A stretch of DNA of 36,570 bases from a bacterium (GTDB taxonomy: Bacteria; Spirochaetota; Spirochaetia; JABEVK01): assembly GCA_021782055.1 (NCBI GenBank), contig JAJXVP010000009.1:1-36570 (forward strand), given 5' to 3'. Below, in pieces: positions 8,308 through 16,083 of this stretch. The notes under the pieces were generated by a model. The model had not been told where the DNA came from. It ran no database searches and was given only the letters and a program-made list of their open reading frames with translations. Position 1 is the first letter of the stretch. Each line of letters opens with the position of its first letter. The position numbers and the translations under genes are program-made.

Positions 8308-9116
8308 TTGACCCTCCTGTGCCTATACGCTTCGACGAGCCTCACCGCCAGGTAGACAAGAAACGCTAGGGCCGCCACAAAAAAACCTGGAACACTATTC
8401 CAGAAATACGCCAGCGTCAGGGCCGTCCATACCAGGACTTCGGCGAGGGCCACACTCAAAAGCACTGCCTTGAGGGGGCTGGCGGTCAAACGGGTCGCGA
8501 TAGCGGCAGGTGCCACCAAAAGGGTAAAGACGAGGAGTGTTCCCGTAATGGGGGCGCACAAAGCAACAACGAGGGCGGTCACGACTAATAAGGCCGCCCC
8601 CAAGGTACGCGTAGGTACCCCTCGAGCCCCGGCTGCCTGTGGGTCAAACGATGCAAACAACAAAGGGCGGAACGCAAAAACAAAAAAGAGGCCGAGGGCC
8701 AGGCTCCCGAGGGCCATGACTTGGGTTTCGCCTTGGCTGATGCCTAAAAGCGAGCCAAAAAGAATGGCATAGGCGGGTTCGGCAAACCCGGGGTACAACG
8801 ACAAGAACAAGAGTCCTAGAGCCAACGCCGTGACCAAGATCATGCCAATGTGTAAATCGCGTTCGCGAGGGTCCCCTTTCAACTTGGCGATTCCCCCGGC
8901 ACCCGCTAACGTAAAGACGACCAGACCGGCTAAGGGTGAAAACCCCAGCCAGACAGCCCCCGCTGCCCCGGCAAAACCAATTCCGGGTAGGGCGTGACCG
9001 GCAAAGGTCATTCCCCGCTGGATCAAAAAGAAGCCTGTGACACCACCCAGCGCAGCAACTAGAGTGGCGGCCAAAAAGGCATTACGCATAAACTCGAAGT
9101 GAAAGATGGTCATCAT
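8304..9116 (-). CDS. Metal ABC transporter permease (ZnuB family), first copy
   Basis: The 270-residue product is a paralogue of the next gene, with matching landmarks: RNAFLAATLVAALGG at the N-terminus, GMTFAGHALPGIGFAG, RERDLHIGMILVTALALGLLF in the centre, GARGVPTRTLGAALL as the cytoplasmic coupling helix, and APITGTLLVFTLLVAPAA late. Both copies keep the central acidic ER/GRD..GI pattern of the ABC-3 family. The gene starts nine bases after the ATPase gene ends and overlaps the next permease by four bases. It forms the inner-membrane channel for zinc or manganese together with that paralogue. Confidence 0.88.
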   Translation of the reverse strand: MMTIFHFEFMRNAFLAATLVAALGGVTGFFLIQRGMTFAGHALPGIGFAGAAGAVWLGFSPLAGLVVFTLAGAGGIAKLKGDPRERDLHIGMILVTALALGLLFLSLYPGFAEPAYAILFGSLLGISQGETQVMALGSLALGLFFVFAFRPLLFASFDPQAAGARGVPTRTLGAALLVVTALVVALCAPITGTLLVFTLLVAPAAIATRLTASPLKAVLLSVALAEVLVWTALTLAYFWNSVPGFFVAALAFLVYLAVRLVEAYRHRRVK

Positions 9117-9125
9117 AGGTAACCC

Positions 9126-9905
9126 TTAGGTATCGACACCCAAAACAAAAAGGCGCCCTTCGGACTGAAGGACTTCAACTCGTGAGCCGTAGAGACGGCT
9201 CAAGTTGTCAGTCGTAATGACGTCTTGGACTGTTCCCAAGGTGCTTTGGCCACCCGCCAGGTACAAGACCTTATCCAAGCAGGGTAAAACGGGGTTCACA
9301 TCGTGCGTGACAAAGAGAACTGCTGTCCCTCGGGTGCGCCGAATGCGGTCGACCAAGGCCACCATCTCTTGGGCGTGTGACAGGTCCAAACTGGCCAAAG
9401 GCTCATCTAACAGCAAAAGCTCAGGATCACTTAAAAGGGCCTGAGCGATCAGCAGGCGCTGGCGTTCGCCGCCCGATAGCTCACTAAAGGAGGCCTCAGC
9501 CAAGTGCAAACCATCGACTTCTTCTAGGGCTTGGGAAATCTTTGCAGTTCTTATCTTATTAGGAAGTGCCATTCCCCACCGGTGACCGTCGAGACCAAAG
9601 CCGACAATGTCTCGGGCTCGAAGGGTCAAAGACGCCTCCAAACTCGAAAATTGGGGCGTATAGCCTATCCGACGATTGCCGGTTCGAGGGGGGGCGCCAA
9701 AAAGTCGTATTTCGCCCGATGTTGGTTTTAACAAGCCCAGAACGAGTTTCAACAAAGTGCTTTTTCCCGCGCCGTTAGGTCCTAGCACAGCGACAAATTG
9801 CCCGGGATACAGCGAAAAGGTGATTCCGTTTTGAATTACCTGCCCGCCCAACTGAATACCGGCGTTAAGAAATTCAAGAATCGGAGGTGATGGTGTCTGT
9901 TCCAA
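9126..9905 (-). CDS. znuC: Metal ABC transporter ATP-binding protein (ZnuC-like)
   Basis: The 259-residue ATPase has all ABC motifs: Walker A GPNGAGKST near residue 44, Q-loop YTPQFSSLE near 84, signature LSGGERQR near 143, Walker B LLLLDEPLASLD near 163, and H-loop FVTHD near 200. The start codon is TTG (9905), preceded at suitable distance by GGGAGAG; no ATG gives a complete N-terminal strand. It heads the importer unit. The promoter lies about 40 bases upstream, with a near-perfect inverted repeat just beyond the -35 hexamer. Confidence 0.9.
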   Translation of the reverse strand: MEQTPSPPILEFLNAGIQLGGQVIQNGITFSLYPGQFVAVLGPNGAGKSTLLKLVLGLLKPTSGEIRLFGAPPRTGNRRIGYTPQFSSLEASLTLRARDIVGFGLDGHRWGMALPNKIRTAKISQALEEVDGLHLAEASFSELSGGERQRLLIAQALLSDPELLLLDEPLASLDLSHAQEMVALVDRIRRTRGTAVLFVTHDVNPVLPCLDKVLYLAGGQSTLGTVQDVITTDNLSRLYGSRVEVLQSEGRLFVLGVDT

Positions 9906-9943
9906 ACAGCTCTCCCAAAAAAGCCCAGCAAGCTTTTTTTTTG

Positions 9944-9972
9944 AAGATAGTCCGGGTTAAGCTGTTTGTCAA
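9944..9972 (-). promoter_or_regulatory. Sigma-70 type promoter of the zinc/manganese importer operon
   Basis: On the minus strand a perfect -35 TTGACA (9967-9972) is followed after exactly 17 bases by TATCTT (9944-9949, 4/6). The predicted start falls in a run of nine A residues (9934-9942 in minus sense), leaving a leader of about 30 bases with the GGGAGAG ribosome site. It fits the TTG-started ATPase gene. Confidence 0.65.
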
Positions 9973-9978
9973 TGGTAA

Positions 9979-9995
9979 TTGAGACTTTGTATCAA
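9979..9995. promoter_or_regulatory. Candidate Zur/Fur-type operator
   Basis: TTGAGAC-TTT-GTATCAA is an inverted repeat with 7-base arms (6 of 7 paired) and a 3-base centre, six bases upstream of the importer's -35 hexamer. Its size and AT-rich arms are like Fur-family boxes, but the spacing differs from the usual 7-1-7 and no second copy was seen in the window, so assignment to Zur is inference. Confidence 0.4.
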
Positions 9996-10049
9996 CAAGG
10001 AGGCCGACAACGGGTTTTGGTAGCTCGATTTTCGGCGCGAACCTTGGTT

Positions 10050-11123
10050 TTAATTCCAGCTGTAATGGATGCCTCGACTGCGTTGTGGGTCTAAGACGGT
10101 GCTGGCATTCAAGAAAATCTTGAGGGAATGCGCCTTCAGCCTAAGGGATCGACCATCGACAGCGACTCGTCCCAATACAATGTCCCCGTCAATGTGTAGA
10201 ACAGAGGCATGGTTGTCGACAGAAAAATAGTACCTAAAGCCCAGACTGTTTAAGAAATCCATTCGCTTTTTGTCCTTAAACCATTGGTCGCCGAACGGAA
10301 AGACGTAGTAGGGGGTAGGCCCGACGATGGGGCCGATTTCGGCCATCCACTTTCGTTCAGCCTTTTCAAAGGGGCCGTCGGGTTCCTGCCATAAGAATTC
10401 ATGATCGTAGGAATGGGAAGCAAACTCCCAACCCATTTGCTTGAGCTTGGCGGCGACACGTTTTGCCTCATAGACATTCGCGTCATGGTCAAAAGCCTTT
10501 TTCCCGACGTCAGGGTAACCAAAGGCTCCATAATAGCCTGTTTCATTGATCATGCCCCGGGCCCCTTCAAACGAAAAATCGGGGTGGGCGTGAATAAAGT
10601 CTTCGAGAATTTGGGGCACCTCGGCATGGTAAACAACCCGGGAGGTGCCATCAGGTTCGTCTAACACGCCGGCCAGGCGGCCGTGGGGGTCAACCCAAAG
10701 GCGCGAGATTACTCCGTGTGTCCTCATGGTTGGGTAATAGTTGACGTCATCTTCCGAAAGAATGAGCGGCTTTTTTCCGCGTGGCAGGTCGACACGCTTT
10801 TGGAACCAATGACCGTGGGCGTCTTGCCGATAGAATTGACGGGGACGCACCAAGATGTAGCCACGCTGGTAAAGGGAATGGAGGGTTTTTTTGAACTCAT
10901 CTACGGTAATGAACCATTCATCCATAAATACTTTTTTAGGAGATGGTTCAAAGGCTTGCCGAGCGTCGTAAATCAACGGATGAAAAAAAATGTTGTACAC
11001 CGGCCCCTGATAGGGCACGAGAACTACCTTCGCGGGCTTGGACGTTTCGGAGGCCGCAGACAGCCCGCCCCCACCGAAGCACAAAAGCACCGTGAACACG
11101 ACAAACACTTTAACCATGCCCAA
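10050..11123 (-). CDS. Exported polysaccharide deacetylase family protein
   Basis: The 357-residue product has a signal peptide (VKVFVVFTVLLCFGGGGLSA) and a NodB-homology domain. Motif 1 is diverged: SEDDVNYY (Asp125, Asp126) instead of TFDDG. Motif 2 is intact as SHSYDH (His237, His241), and FPFGDQW near 293 fits motif 3. About 90 residues lie between motifs 1 and 2, longer than usual. The family removes acetyl groups from peptidoglycan or other N-acetylated glycans outside the cell membrane; the substrate here is unknown. The start is TTG (11123) with AGGAAA at good distance; ATG at 11117, two codons in, is the alternative. A perfect 8-base inverted repeat surrounds the ribosome site. It lies 47 bases after the pyrophosphatase gene. 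Confidence 0.8.
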   Translation of the reverse strand: MGMVKVFVVFTVLLCFGGGGLSAASETSKPAKVVLVPYQGPVYNIFFHPLIYDARQAFEPSPKKVFMDEWFITVDEFKKTLHSLYQRGYILVRPRQFYRQDAHGHWFQKRVDLPRGKKPLILSEDDVNYYPTMRTHGVISRLWVDPHGRLAGVLDEPDGTSRVVYHAEVPQILEDFIHAHPDFSFEGARGMINETGYYGAFGYPDVGKKAFDHDANVYEAKRVAAKLKQMGWEFASHSYDHEFLWQEPDGPFEKAERKWMAEIGPIVGPTPYYVFPFGDQWFKDKKRMDFLNSLGFRYYFSVDNHASVLHIDGDIVLGRVAVDGRSLRLKAHSLKIFLNASTVLDPQRSRGIHYSWN

Positions 11124-11145
11124 AGTATTTCCTTTCCCTTTGGGC
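11118..11145 (-). repeat. Perfect 8-bp inverted repeat around the deacetylase ribosome site
   Basis: GCCCAAAG and CTTTGGGC are separated by 12 bases. In the minus-strand mRNA this would be a hairpin with the AGGAAA ribosome site in the loop and the TTG start codon in the 3' arm; the in-frame ATG lies just outside it. No T-run follows, so it is not a standard terminator of the upstream gene. Confidence 0.6.
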
Positions 11146-11170
11146 TAGGTCAAGTTCTCATGCTGAGTTA

Positions 11171-13648
11171 TTAGTCGGTACAGGCCGAGTTGTTCTCGTC
11201 CATCGGGTTAATGCCATGAATATTGGTATCGATCTCTGTGAGTGTCGGGAGGCGCATCCCGTAAAACGACCTCAAAACAAAAACTAGCGCCAACGCCAAG
11301 AATACACCGCCTACCCAGGGTGCTACCTGCAAAAACGTCGGTGACAGCGCGATTTCCATCGCCAACAGCCCAAACAGCGTGGTGAACTTAATGATGGGGT
11401 TCATCGCCACAGAACTGGTATCTTTAAAGGGGTCTCCGACGGTGTCGCCGATCACTGTCGCAGCATGAAGGGGTGTGTTTTTCAAGTTCAAGTCGACTTC
11501 GACAATTTTTTTGGCGTTATCCCACGCACCACCCGCATTGGCCATGAAGATGGCCTGAAAAAGCCCAAAAATCGAAATACCGATCAAATAGCTGACGAAA
11601 AACGACACGGCCTGAGGCCCTGCCGCAGGTGAGGCCAAAAAGGCAAAGGCCAACGCGAAAAAGAACACCCCTAAAAAGATGTTGAACATACCCTTTTGTG
11701 CGTACTGGGTGCAAATGCGGACGACAGCTTTTGAGTTTTCCGTCGAGGCTTTTTTCTCGGCAGTCGGCTCCAGTTTTATATTCCGCTTGATAAAGGCCAC
11801 CGCGCTGTACGACCCCGTGATGACGGCTTGGGTGCTGGCTCCGGTAAACCAAAAAATGACAGCACCGCCGGCCAGAAAGCCGAACACCGTAAAGGGGTTC
11901 AGAATGTTGAGAACCGCTTCGGGATCGACTCCCAGGGTTTGTTTGATCACGAGTATCAAGCTAAAGATCATGGTGGTGGCCCCGACGACGGCGGTAGCAA
12001 TCAAAACTGGTTTCGCCGTGGCCTTGAAGGTATTGCCAGCACCGTCGTTTACTTCAAGGAGGTGCTTCGCGTTGGCGAAATCGGGGCGAAAACCAAACTC
12101 TTTTTCTATTTCGGCAGGGGCAAGGGGGTCTTCTTCTATGAGGGAAAGCTCGTATACCGACTGTGCATTGTCCGTGACGGGACCGTAGCTGTCGACGGCT
12201 ATGGTGACAGGGCCCATGCCCAAAAAGCCGAAAGCAACCAGACCAAAGGCAAAAACTGCGGGGTAACTCAAGATACCGCTTAAGCCTGGACTGACAAAGT
12301 ACGCCGCCGCCATGAGGGCTGTAATCAATAAGCCTATCCAAAAGGCCGAAAAGTTGCCACTGACCAAACCCGATAAAATGTTAAGGCTAGCGCCGCCCTC
12401 GCGGGAGGCAGTAACAATTTCTTTGACATGATGGGCGTTAGGGCTGGTGAAAATCTTGGTGAATTCGGGGATCAGCGCCGCACCCAGGGTTCCACAGCTG
12501 ATGATCGCCGCAAGCATCCACCAAAGGCCAGAGCCCAAAAAGCCCAGTTGCAGGTAGCTGACTACAAAGGTGACAGTCAACGAAAAGACCGCTGAAATCC
12601 AAATGAGGTTGGTCAAGGGCCGTTCGGTATTGAATTCAGCCTTGCGCCCAAACAGCAGTTGCGAGACGCCGTTGTTGACAAAATAGGCGAGTAGCGAGGT
12701 CAAAAGCATCAGAATGCGCATGGTGAAAATCCAGACCAACAAATGGAGCTGAAGCCCTTCGCGGGTAAGACCAAGCCCCGTGAACGACGAGGCCAACTGG
12801 GAGTGGGGCAGAACGCCCAGCAAGATAAAGCTGATGAGGGCAACACCAGTAACCCCGTAGGTTTCAAAGCCATCGGCGGTTGGACCCACGCTATCGCCGG
12901 CGTTGTCGCCCGTGCAATCGGCGATCACCCCGGGGTTCCTAGGGTCATCTTCTTTGATGCCAAAGACAATTTTCATGAGGTCACTGCCGATATCGGCAAT
13001 TTTCGTAAAAATGCCGCCGGCGACGCGTAAAGCCGCCGCTCCCAGCGATTCGCCGATGGCAAAACCAATAAAGCAGTAGCCTGCCAAATCGCCAGGGACA
13101 AAGAGCAAGATCGACAGCATGAGGATGAGCTCGACGCTGACCAGAAGAACGCCGATACTCATGCCAGAGCGAAGGGGGATTCCTAGCACTTTGAGCGGCT
13201 TTCGTTCCAAGCTGGCAAAGGCAGTTCGGGCATTGGCGAGGGTGTTCATGCGGATGCCGAACCAGGCGACTAAGTAGCTCCCCAAGATGCCAATGAGCGA
13301 AAAGCCCAGAATGATGAGCACGCTCGAAAGGGGCATGGCTCGTAAAAAGCCGAAATAAAATCCTATGCAGACAGCAATAAAGACTTCTAGCAACACCAAA
13401 AAACGGCCTTGTTGAATCAAATAGGTCTTACAGGTGGCAAAGATCAGGGAGCCGATTTCTTTCAACGACCGAAAGACGGGCTGACGCCGCTCGGTTAGGA
13501 ACACCCACAAACCAAATAAGATTCCCAAAACGCACACCGCTAAACCGAGGGCTAACCCCATGGAGACTTCGGGGGTCAGCGCCGGCACCTTAAGGCTAGC
13601 CTCGCCGCCTAAGGCAAGAGCGTTGGCTCCCGAAAACAAAGTGAGCAT
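11171..13648 (-). CDS. hppA: Membrane-bound proton-translocating pyrophosphatase
   Basis: The 825-residue protein hydrolyses pyrophosphate in the cytoplasm and pumps cations out, with about 16 membrane helices. The substrate motif is clear: GGIFTKIADIGSDL near 210, then EDDPRNPGVIAD and CTGDNAGDSVG near 235-255, and a second acidic set GDTVGDPFKDTS near 720. The CTGDN..DSVGPTADGFETY variant resembles spirochaete (Leptospira-like) enzymes from memory. At the position that divides K+-dependent (Ala) from K+-independent (Lys) enzymes, the GNTFKAT motif has Lys, so K+-independent proton pumping is inferred. AAAGGAGG precedes the ATG. It is divergent from the polyketide cassette; the deacetylase gene follows on the same strand. 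Confidence 0.95.
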   Translation of the reverse strand: MLTLFSGANALALGGEASLKVPALTPEVSMGLALGLAVCVLGILFGLWVFLTERRQPVFRSLKEIGSLIFATCKTYLIQQGRFLVLLEVFIAVCIGFYFGFLRAMPLSSVLIILGFSLIGILGSYLVAWFGIRMNTLANARTAFASLERKPLKVLGIPLRSGMSIGVLLVSVELILMLSILLFVPGDLAGYCFIGFAIGESLGAAALRVAGGIFTKIADIGSDLMKIVFGIKEDDPRNPGVIADCTGDNAGDSVGPTADGFETYGVTGVALISFILLGVLPHSQLASSFTGLGLTREGLQLHLLVWIFTMRILMLLTSLLAYFVNNGVSQLLFGRKAEFNTERPLTNLIWISAVFSLTVTFVVSYLQLGFLGSGLWWMLAAIISCGTLGAALIPEFTKIFTSPNAHHVKEIVTASREGGASLNILSGLVSGNFSAFWIGLLITALMAAAYFVSPGLSGILSYPAVFAFGLVAFGFLGMGPVTIAVDSYGPVTDNAQSVYELSLIEEDPLAPAEIEKEFGFRPDFANAKHLLEVNDGAGNTFKATAKPVLIATAVVGATTMIFSLILVIKQTLGVDPEAVLNILNPFTVFGFLAGGAVIFWFTGASTQAVITGSYSAVAFIKRNIKLEPTAEKKASTENSKAVVRICTQYAQKGMFNIFLGVFFFALAFAFLASPAAGPQAVSFFVSYLIGISIFGLFQAIFMANAGGAWDNAKKIVEVDLNLKNTPLHAATVIGDTVGDPFKDTSSVAMNPIIKFTTLFGLLAMEIALSPTFLQVAPWVGGVFLALALVFVLRSFYGMRLPTLTEIDTNIHGINPMDENNSACTD

Positions 13649-13671
13649 AATTTCCTCCTTTGACCAGCATA

Positions 13672-13692
13672 AACCCGGAATAAAGAACCCGG
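13672..13692. repeat. Direct repeat AACCCGG upstream of hppA
   Basis: AACCCGG occurs at 13672-13678 and 13686-13692, a 14-base period, in the 111-base gap between hppA and the divergent polyketide cassette. It lies just upstream of the hppA ribosome site and could be part of a regulator site; nothing more can be said. Confidence 0.35.
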
Positions 13693-13724
13693 TACAAAGA
13701 AATCGGGAAATTTTTCTCTAGAGC

Positions 13725-13753
13725 TTGAGCTGGCCCAAAGATTTCTGTACTTT
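13725..13753 (+). promoter_or_regulatory. Probable leaderless promoter of the polyketide cassette
   Basis: TTGAGC (13725-13730) and TACTTT (13748-13753) are 17 bases apart, and the -10 hexamer ends six bases before the ATG at 13760. There is no ribosome site before that ATG. The match of the -10 hexamer is weak (3/6). Confidence 0.45.
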
Positions 13754-13759
13754 AGACCA

Positions 13760-14956
13760 ATGATAGATGTAGCCGTCCTTGGCGCCGGTCCCGTAGGTCT
13801 GCTGTTGGCGGCTCTTGTCGCCCGGCAGGGGCGTAGCGTTGTGCTCTTTGAACAAAAAAGCACGAGTGCGCCGGGGTCGAACGCTATTGGTGTAACCCCG
13901 CCTAGCCTTGAACTTTTTAGCCGTCTGGGCCTGGCAGAAAAACTTCTGGCACGTGGAACAGCGCTAAAAGAAGTTTTGGTTTTTGGAAAAGAGCGTAAGT
14001 TTTTGGGAACTGCGAGCTTTAGTGCTCTGCCGGAACCTTTTCCGTTTATCCTATCGGTGCCTCAACCGGCGACAGAAAAGCTTCTTGAAGAGTATTTGAG
14101 CACCCAGACTTCGGTAAAGGTTCTGCGATCCCATCGGTTGGTATCGTTTCAAACCGGCCCTGACCGGGTCAGCCTGCAGTTTGAGGAAGGCCAATCAGCC
14201 GAAGCCCGTTTCTTAGTCGGTTGTGATGGGGCTAGAAGTACCGTGAGAGACCTCTTGGGGCTATCTCGACGGTCGAGGTGGTACCCGGCCTCGTTTTTAA
14301 TGGCCGATTACCCAGATGAGACGGGGTGGAACTCGGCTCGGTTATTTTTTACTCCCGACGGTGCTGTTGAATCGTTTCCGCATGCGCCAGGTTGGCGCCG
14401 TTGGATTGTCCAGACCCCTACTGCTGTCGAAGAACCGGGAACGCTCCTTGAGAACCTCGTGCTTCAGCGTGCTGGTTATGCGCTGGACCCAGCCCGCAAG
14501 GGTTGGCAGAGCCCTTTTGGGGTACACCGCTGGGTGGCTCCCCGTTACGATTTTGGGCGGGTCTTTTTGGCTGGTGACAGTGCCCATCAGATGTCGCCCA
14601 TCGGAGGGCAGGGTATGAATACCGGGTTTGCCGATGCCGAGTTCTTGGCCAGCCTCTTGTCCGCGCGTCTTGCCGATGCTCTTACCGAATCTGAGTTTGC
14701 CGTGCTGTCGCGCGAATATACCCGTGTTCGCAAGCGGGCGGCAAAGGTAGCCGCCTCGAGGGCGGCCTTGTCGATGAAGCTAGGGACGGTAACCGGTCTG
14801 GGTGCCTCGGCCCGGGATGCTGTTTTAGCGTGGTTCCTCAACGGCCCCCTGCGTGGAATTGTTGCGCCACGTTTTGCCATGAGAACGATTCCTGGCCGTA
14901 GCCTGGAAACAGCGGCGGCTTCGCCCCTGGTATCTCGTCTGAAGGAGTTTTTGTGA
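13760..14956 (+). CDS. FAD-dependent aromatic-type monooxygenase of the polyketide cassette
   Basis: The 398-residue product belongs to the p-hydroxybenzoate hydroxylase/UbiH group. It has the dinucleotide motif VLGAGPVGLLLAALVARQG at residues about 5-24, the DG motif VGCDGARSTVRDLLG near 155, and the GD motif VFLAGDSAHQMSPIGGQG near 265-285 that binds the FAD ribityl chain. Such enzymes hydroxylate phenolic rings or oxidise them toward quinones using NAD(P)H and O2. It is first in a three-gene unit; the polyketide synthase begins inside its stop (GTGA overlap). By analogy with SrsC of Streptomyces griseus it probably hydroxylates the ring made by the next gene product. The substrate assignment is inference. 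A role in O2-dependent chemistry fits an aerobic or facultative host. Confidence 0.85.
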   Translation: MIDVAVLGAGPVGLLLAALVARQGRSVVLFEQKSTSAPGSNAIGVTPPSLELFSRLGLAEKLLARGTALKEVLVFGKERKFLGTASFSALPEPFPFILSVPQPATEKLLEEYLSTQTSVKVLRSHRLVSFQTGPDRVSLQFEEGQSAEARFLVGCDGARSTVRDLLGLSRRSRWYPASFLMADYPDETGWNSARLFFTPDGAVESFPHAPGWRRWIVQTPTAVEEPGTLLENLVLQRAGYALDPARKGWQSPFGVHRWVAPRYDFGRVFLAGDSAHQMSPIGGQGMNTGFADAEFLASLLSARLADALTESEFAVLSREYTRVRKRAAKVAASRAALSMKLGTVTGLGASARDAVLAWFLNGPLRGIVAPRFAMRTIPGRSLETAAASPLVSRLKEFL

Positions 14957-16083
14957 GTTTTTCCTCTGTGCGCCCTATTTATCTTGTGGGTATCGAAACG
15001 GCAGTGCCCGAATTTGCTTGCCCTCAAAATACAATTCGCGATTTTATGATCGACGTTCAGGGCGATACCGAACGCAAGCGTTCCTTTTTGCAAAAAGTTT
15101 ATGCCGGTTCCGCGATCGAACGCCGACATTCGGTTCTTCCCGATTTTATTCTTCCTTTAGAAGAACGAACATTTTTTCCTCGGACAAAGGACTTAGAACC
15201 CGAACCTACTACCGCCCAACGCAATGCGGTTTTCTGCGTAGAGTCGAACAACCTAGCGGCCTTGGCGGCTGAACGGCTTTTGTTGCGAATCCCCGCTTTA
15301 AAAAAGAGCGAAATTACCCACCTCATTACGGTCAGTTGTACAGGATTCTCGGCACCCGGCTTTGATTACCATCTGGTGAAAGAGCTGGGGTTGGAGCCGG
15401 GGGTTCATCGGTTTCACTTGGGGTTCATGGGGTGTTTCGCCGCTTTTCCTGCGCTTAAGCTGGCCCAGTCTTTGTGTGTCTCTCAGCCGGGGGCCAAAGT
15501 GCTGATAGTCGATGTCGAGCTGTGTACCTTACATTTTCAAAAGACGTTTGAACCCGATACCGTCGTGGCCAACGCACTGTTTGCCGACGGGGCCGCCGCA
15601 GTTCTGGTCACCGATGACCCGACGTTGGTAACGGAGGAGGGCGGGCCTCGTTTGCAACTGTCAGATTTTGCCAGCCGACTCATCCCCGGAAGCGAAAAAG
15701 AAATGGCGTGGATTATTGGGGAACACGGCTTTGACATGAAGTTATCCAGCTATGTGCCGCGTCTTATTGAAAACAATATTCAGACGATTTTAGACGATTT
15801 GTTTACTCAAGCAGGATGGACCAAAAATGAAGACTTAATGTGGGCAGTCCACCCTGGCGGACGGGCAATCCTAGATAAAACGGCTTCTGTCCTGGGCTTG
15901 CCTGTGCAAGCTCTCGAGGTTAGTTACAAAGTCTTGGCAGCGTACGGCAATATGAGCTCGGCAACTATTTTTTTCGTGCTGAAAGCCTTGTTAGAAAAAG
16001 GTCAGCTAGGTCCTGTGTTTGCCTGCGCGTTTGGTCCAGGACTTACGGTCGAATCGGCCTTGATGGCGGTGGTACCTTCATGA
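14953..16083 (+). CDS. Type III polyketide synthase (chalcone/alkylresorcinol synthase-like)
   Basis: The 376-residue product has the thiolase fold with the full type III PKS triad: Cys161 in GFMGCFAAF, His300 in AVHPGGRAI and Asn333 in YGNMSSATIF, and ends with the FGPGLTVE loop. Length and motifs exclude a FabH, which is shorter and lacks the GPG loop in this form. Such enzymes extend an acyl-CoA starter with malonyl-CoA and cyclise to pyrones, resorcinols or phloroglucinols. In bacteria with a neighbouring methyltransferase and flavoprotein the usual product is an alkylresorcinol or alkylpyrone lipid. The start is GTG (14953), coupled to the upstream stop, with AAGGAG nine bases before. 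Its stop overlaps the methyltransferase ATG. Confidence 0.92.
   Translation: MSFSSVRPIYLVGIETAVPEFACPQNTIRDFMIDVQGDTERKRSFLQKVYAGSAIERRHSVLPDFILPLEERTFFPRTKDLEPEPTTAQRNAVFCVESNNLAALAAERLLLRIPALKKSEITHLITVSCTGFSAPGFDYHLVKELGLEPGVHRFHLGFMGCFAAFPALKLAQSLCVSQPGAKVLIVDVELCTLHFQKTFEPDTVVANALFADGAAAVLVTDDPTLVTEEGGPRLQLSDFASRLIPGSEKEMAWIIGEHGFDMKLSSYVPRLIENNIQTILDDLFTQAGWTKNEDLMWAVHPGGRAILDKTASVLGLPVQALEVSYKVLAAYGNMSSATIFFVLKALLEKGQLGPVFACAFGPGLTVESALMAVVPS

Noticed and set aside
7682..8311. Plus-strand open frame of 209 codons
   Set aside because: It is the complement of a clear permease gene, and its Ala/Arg/Lys-rich composition is what antisense of a hydrophobic protein gives.
11679..12188. Plus-strand open frame of 169 codons within hppA
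   Set aside because: It is antisense to conserved pyrophosphatase codons and has no recognisable domain.
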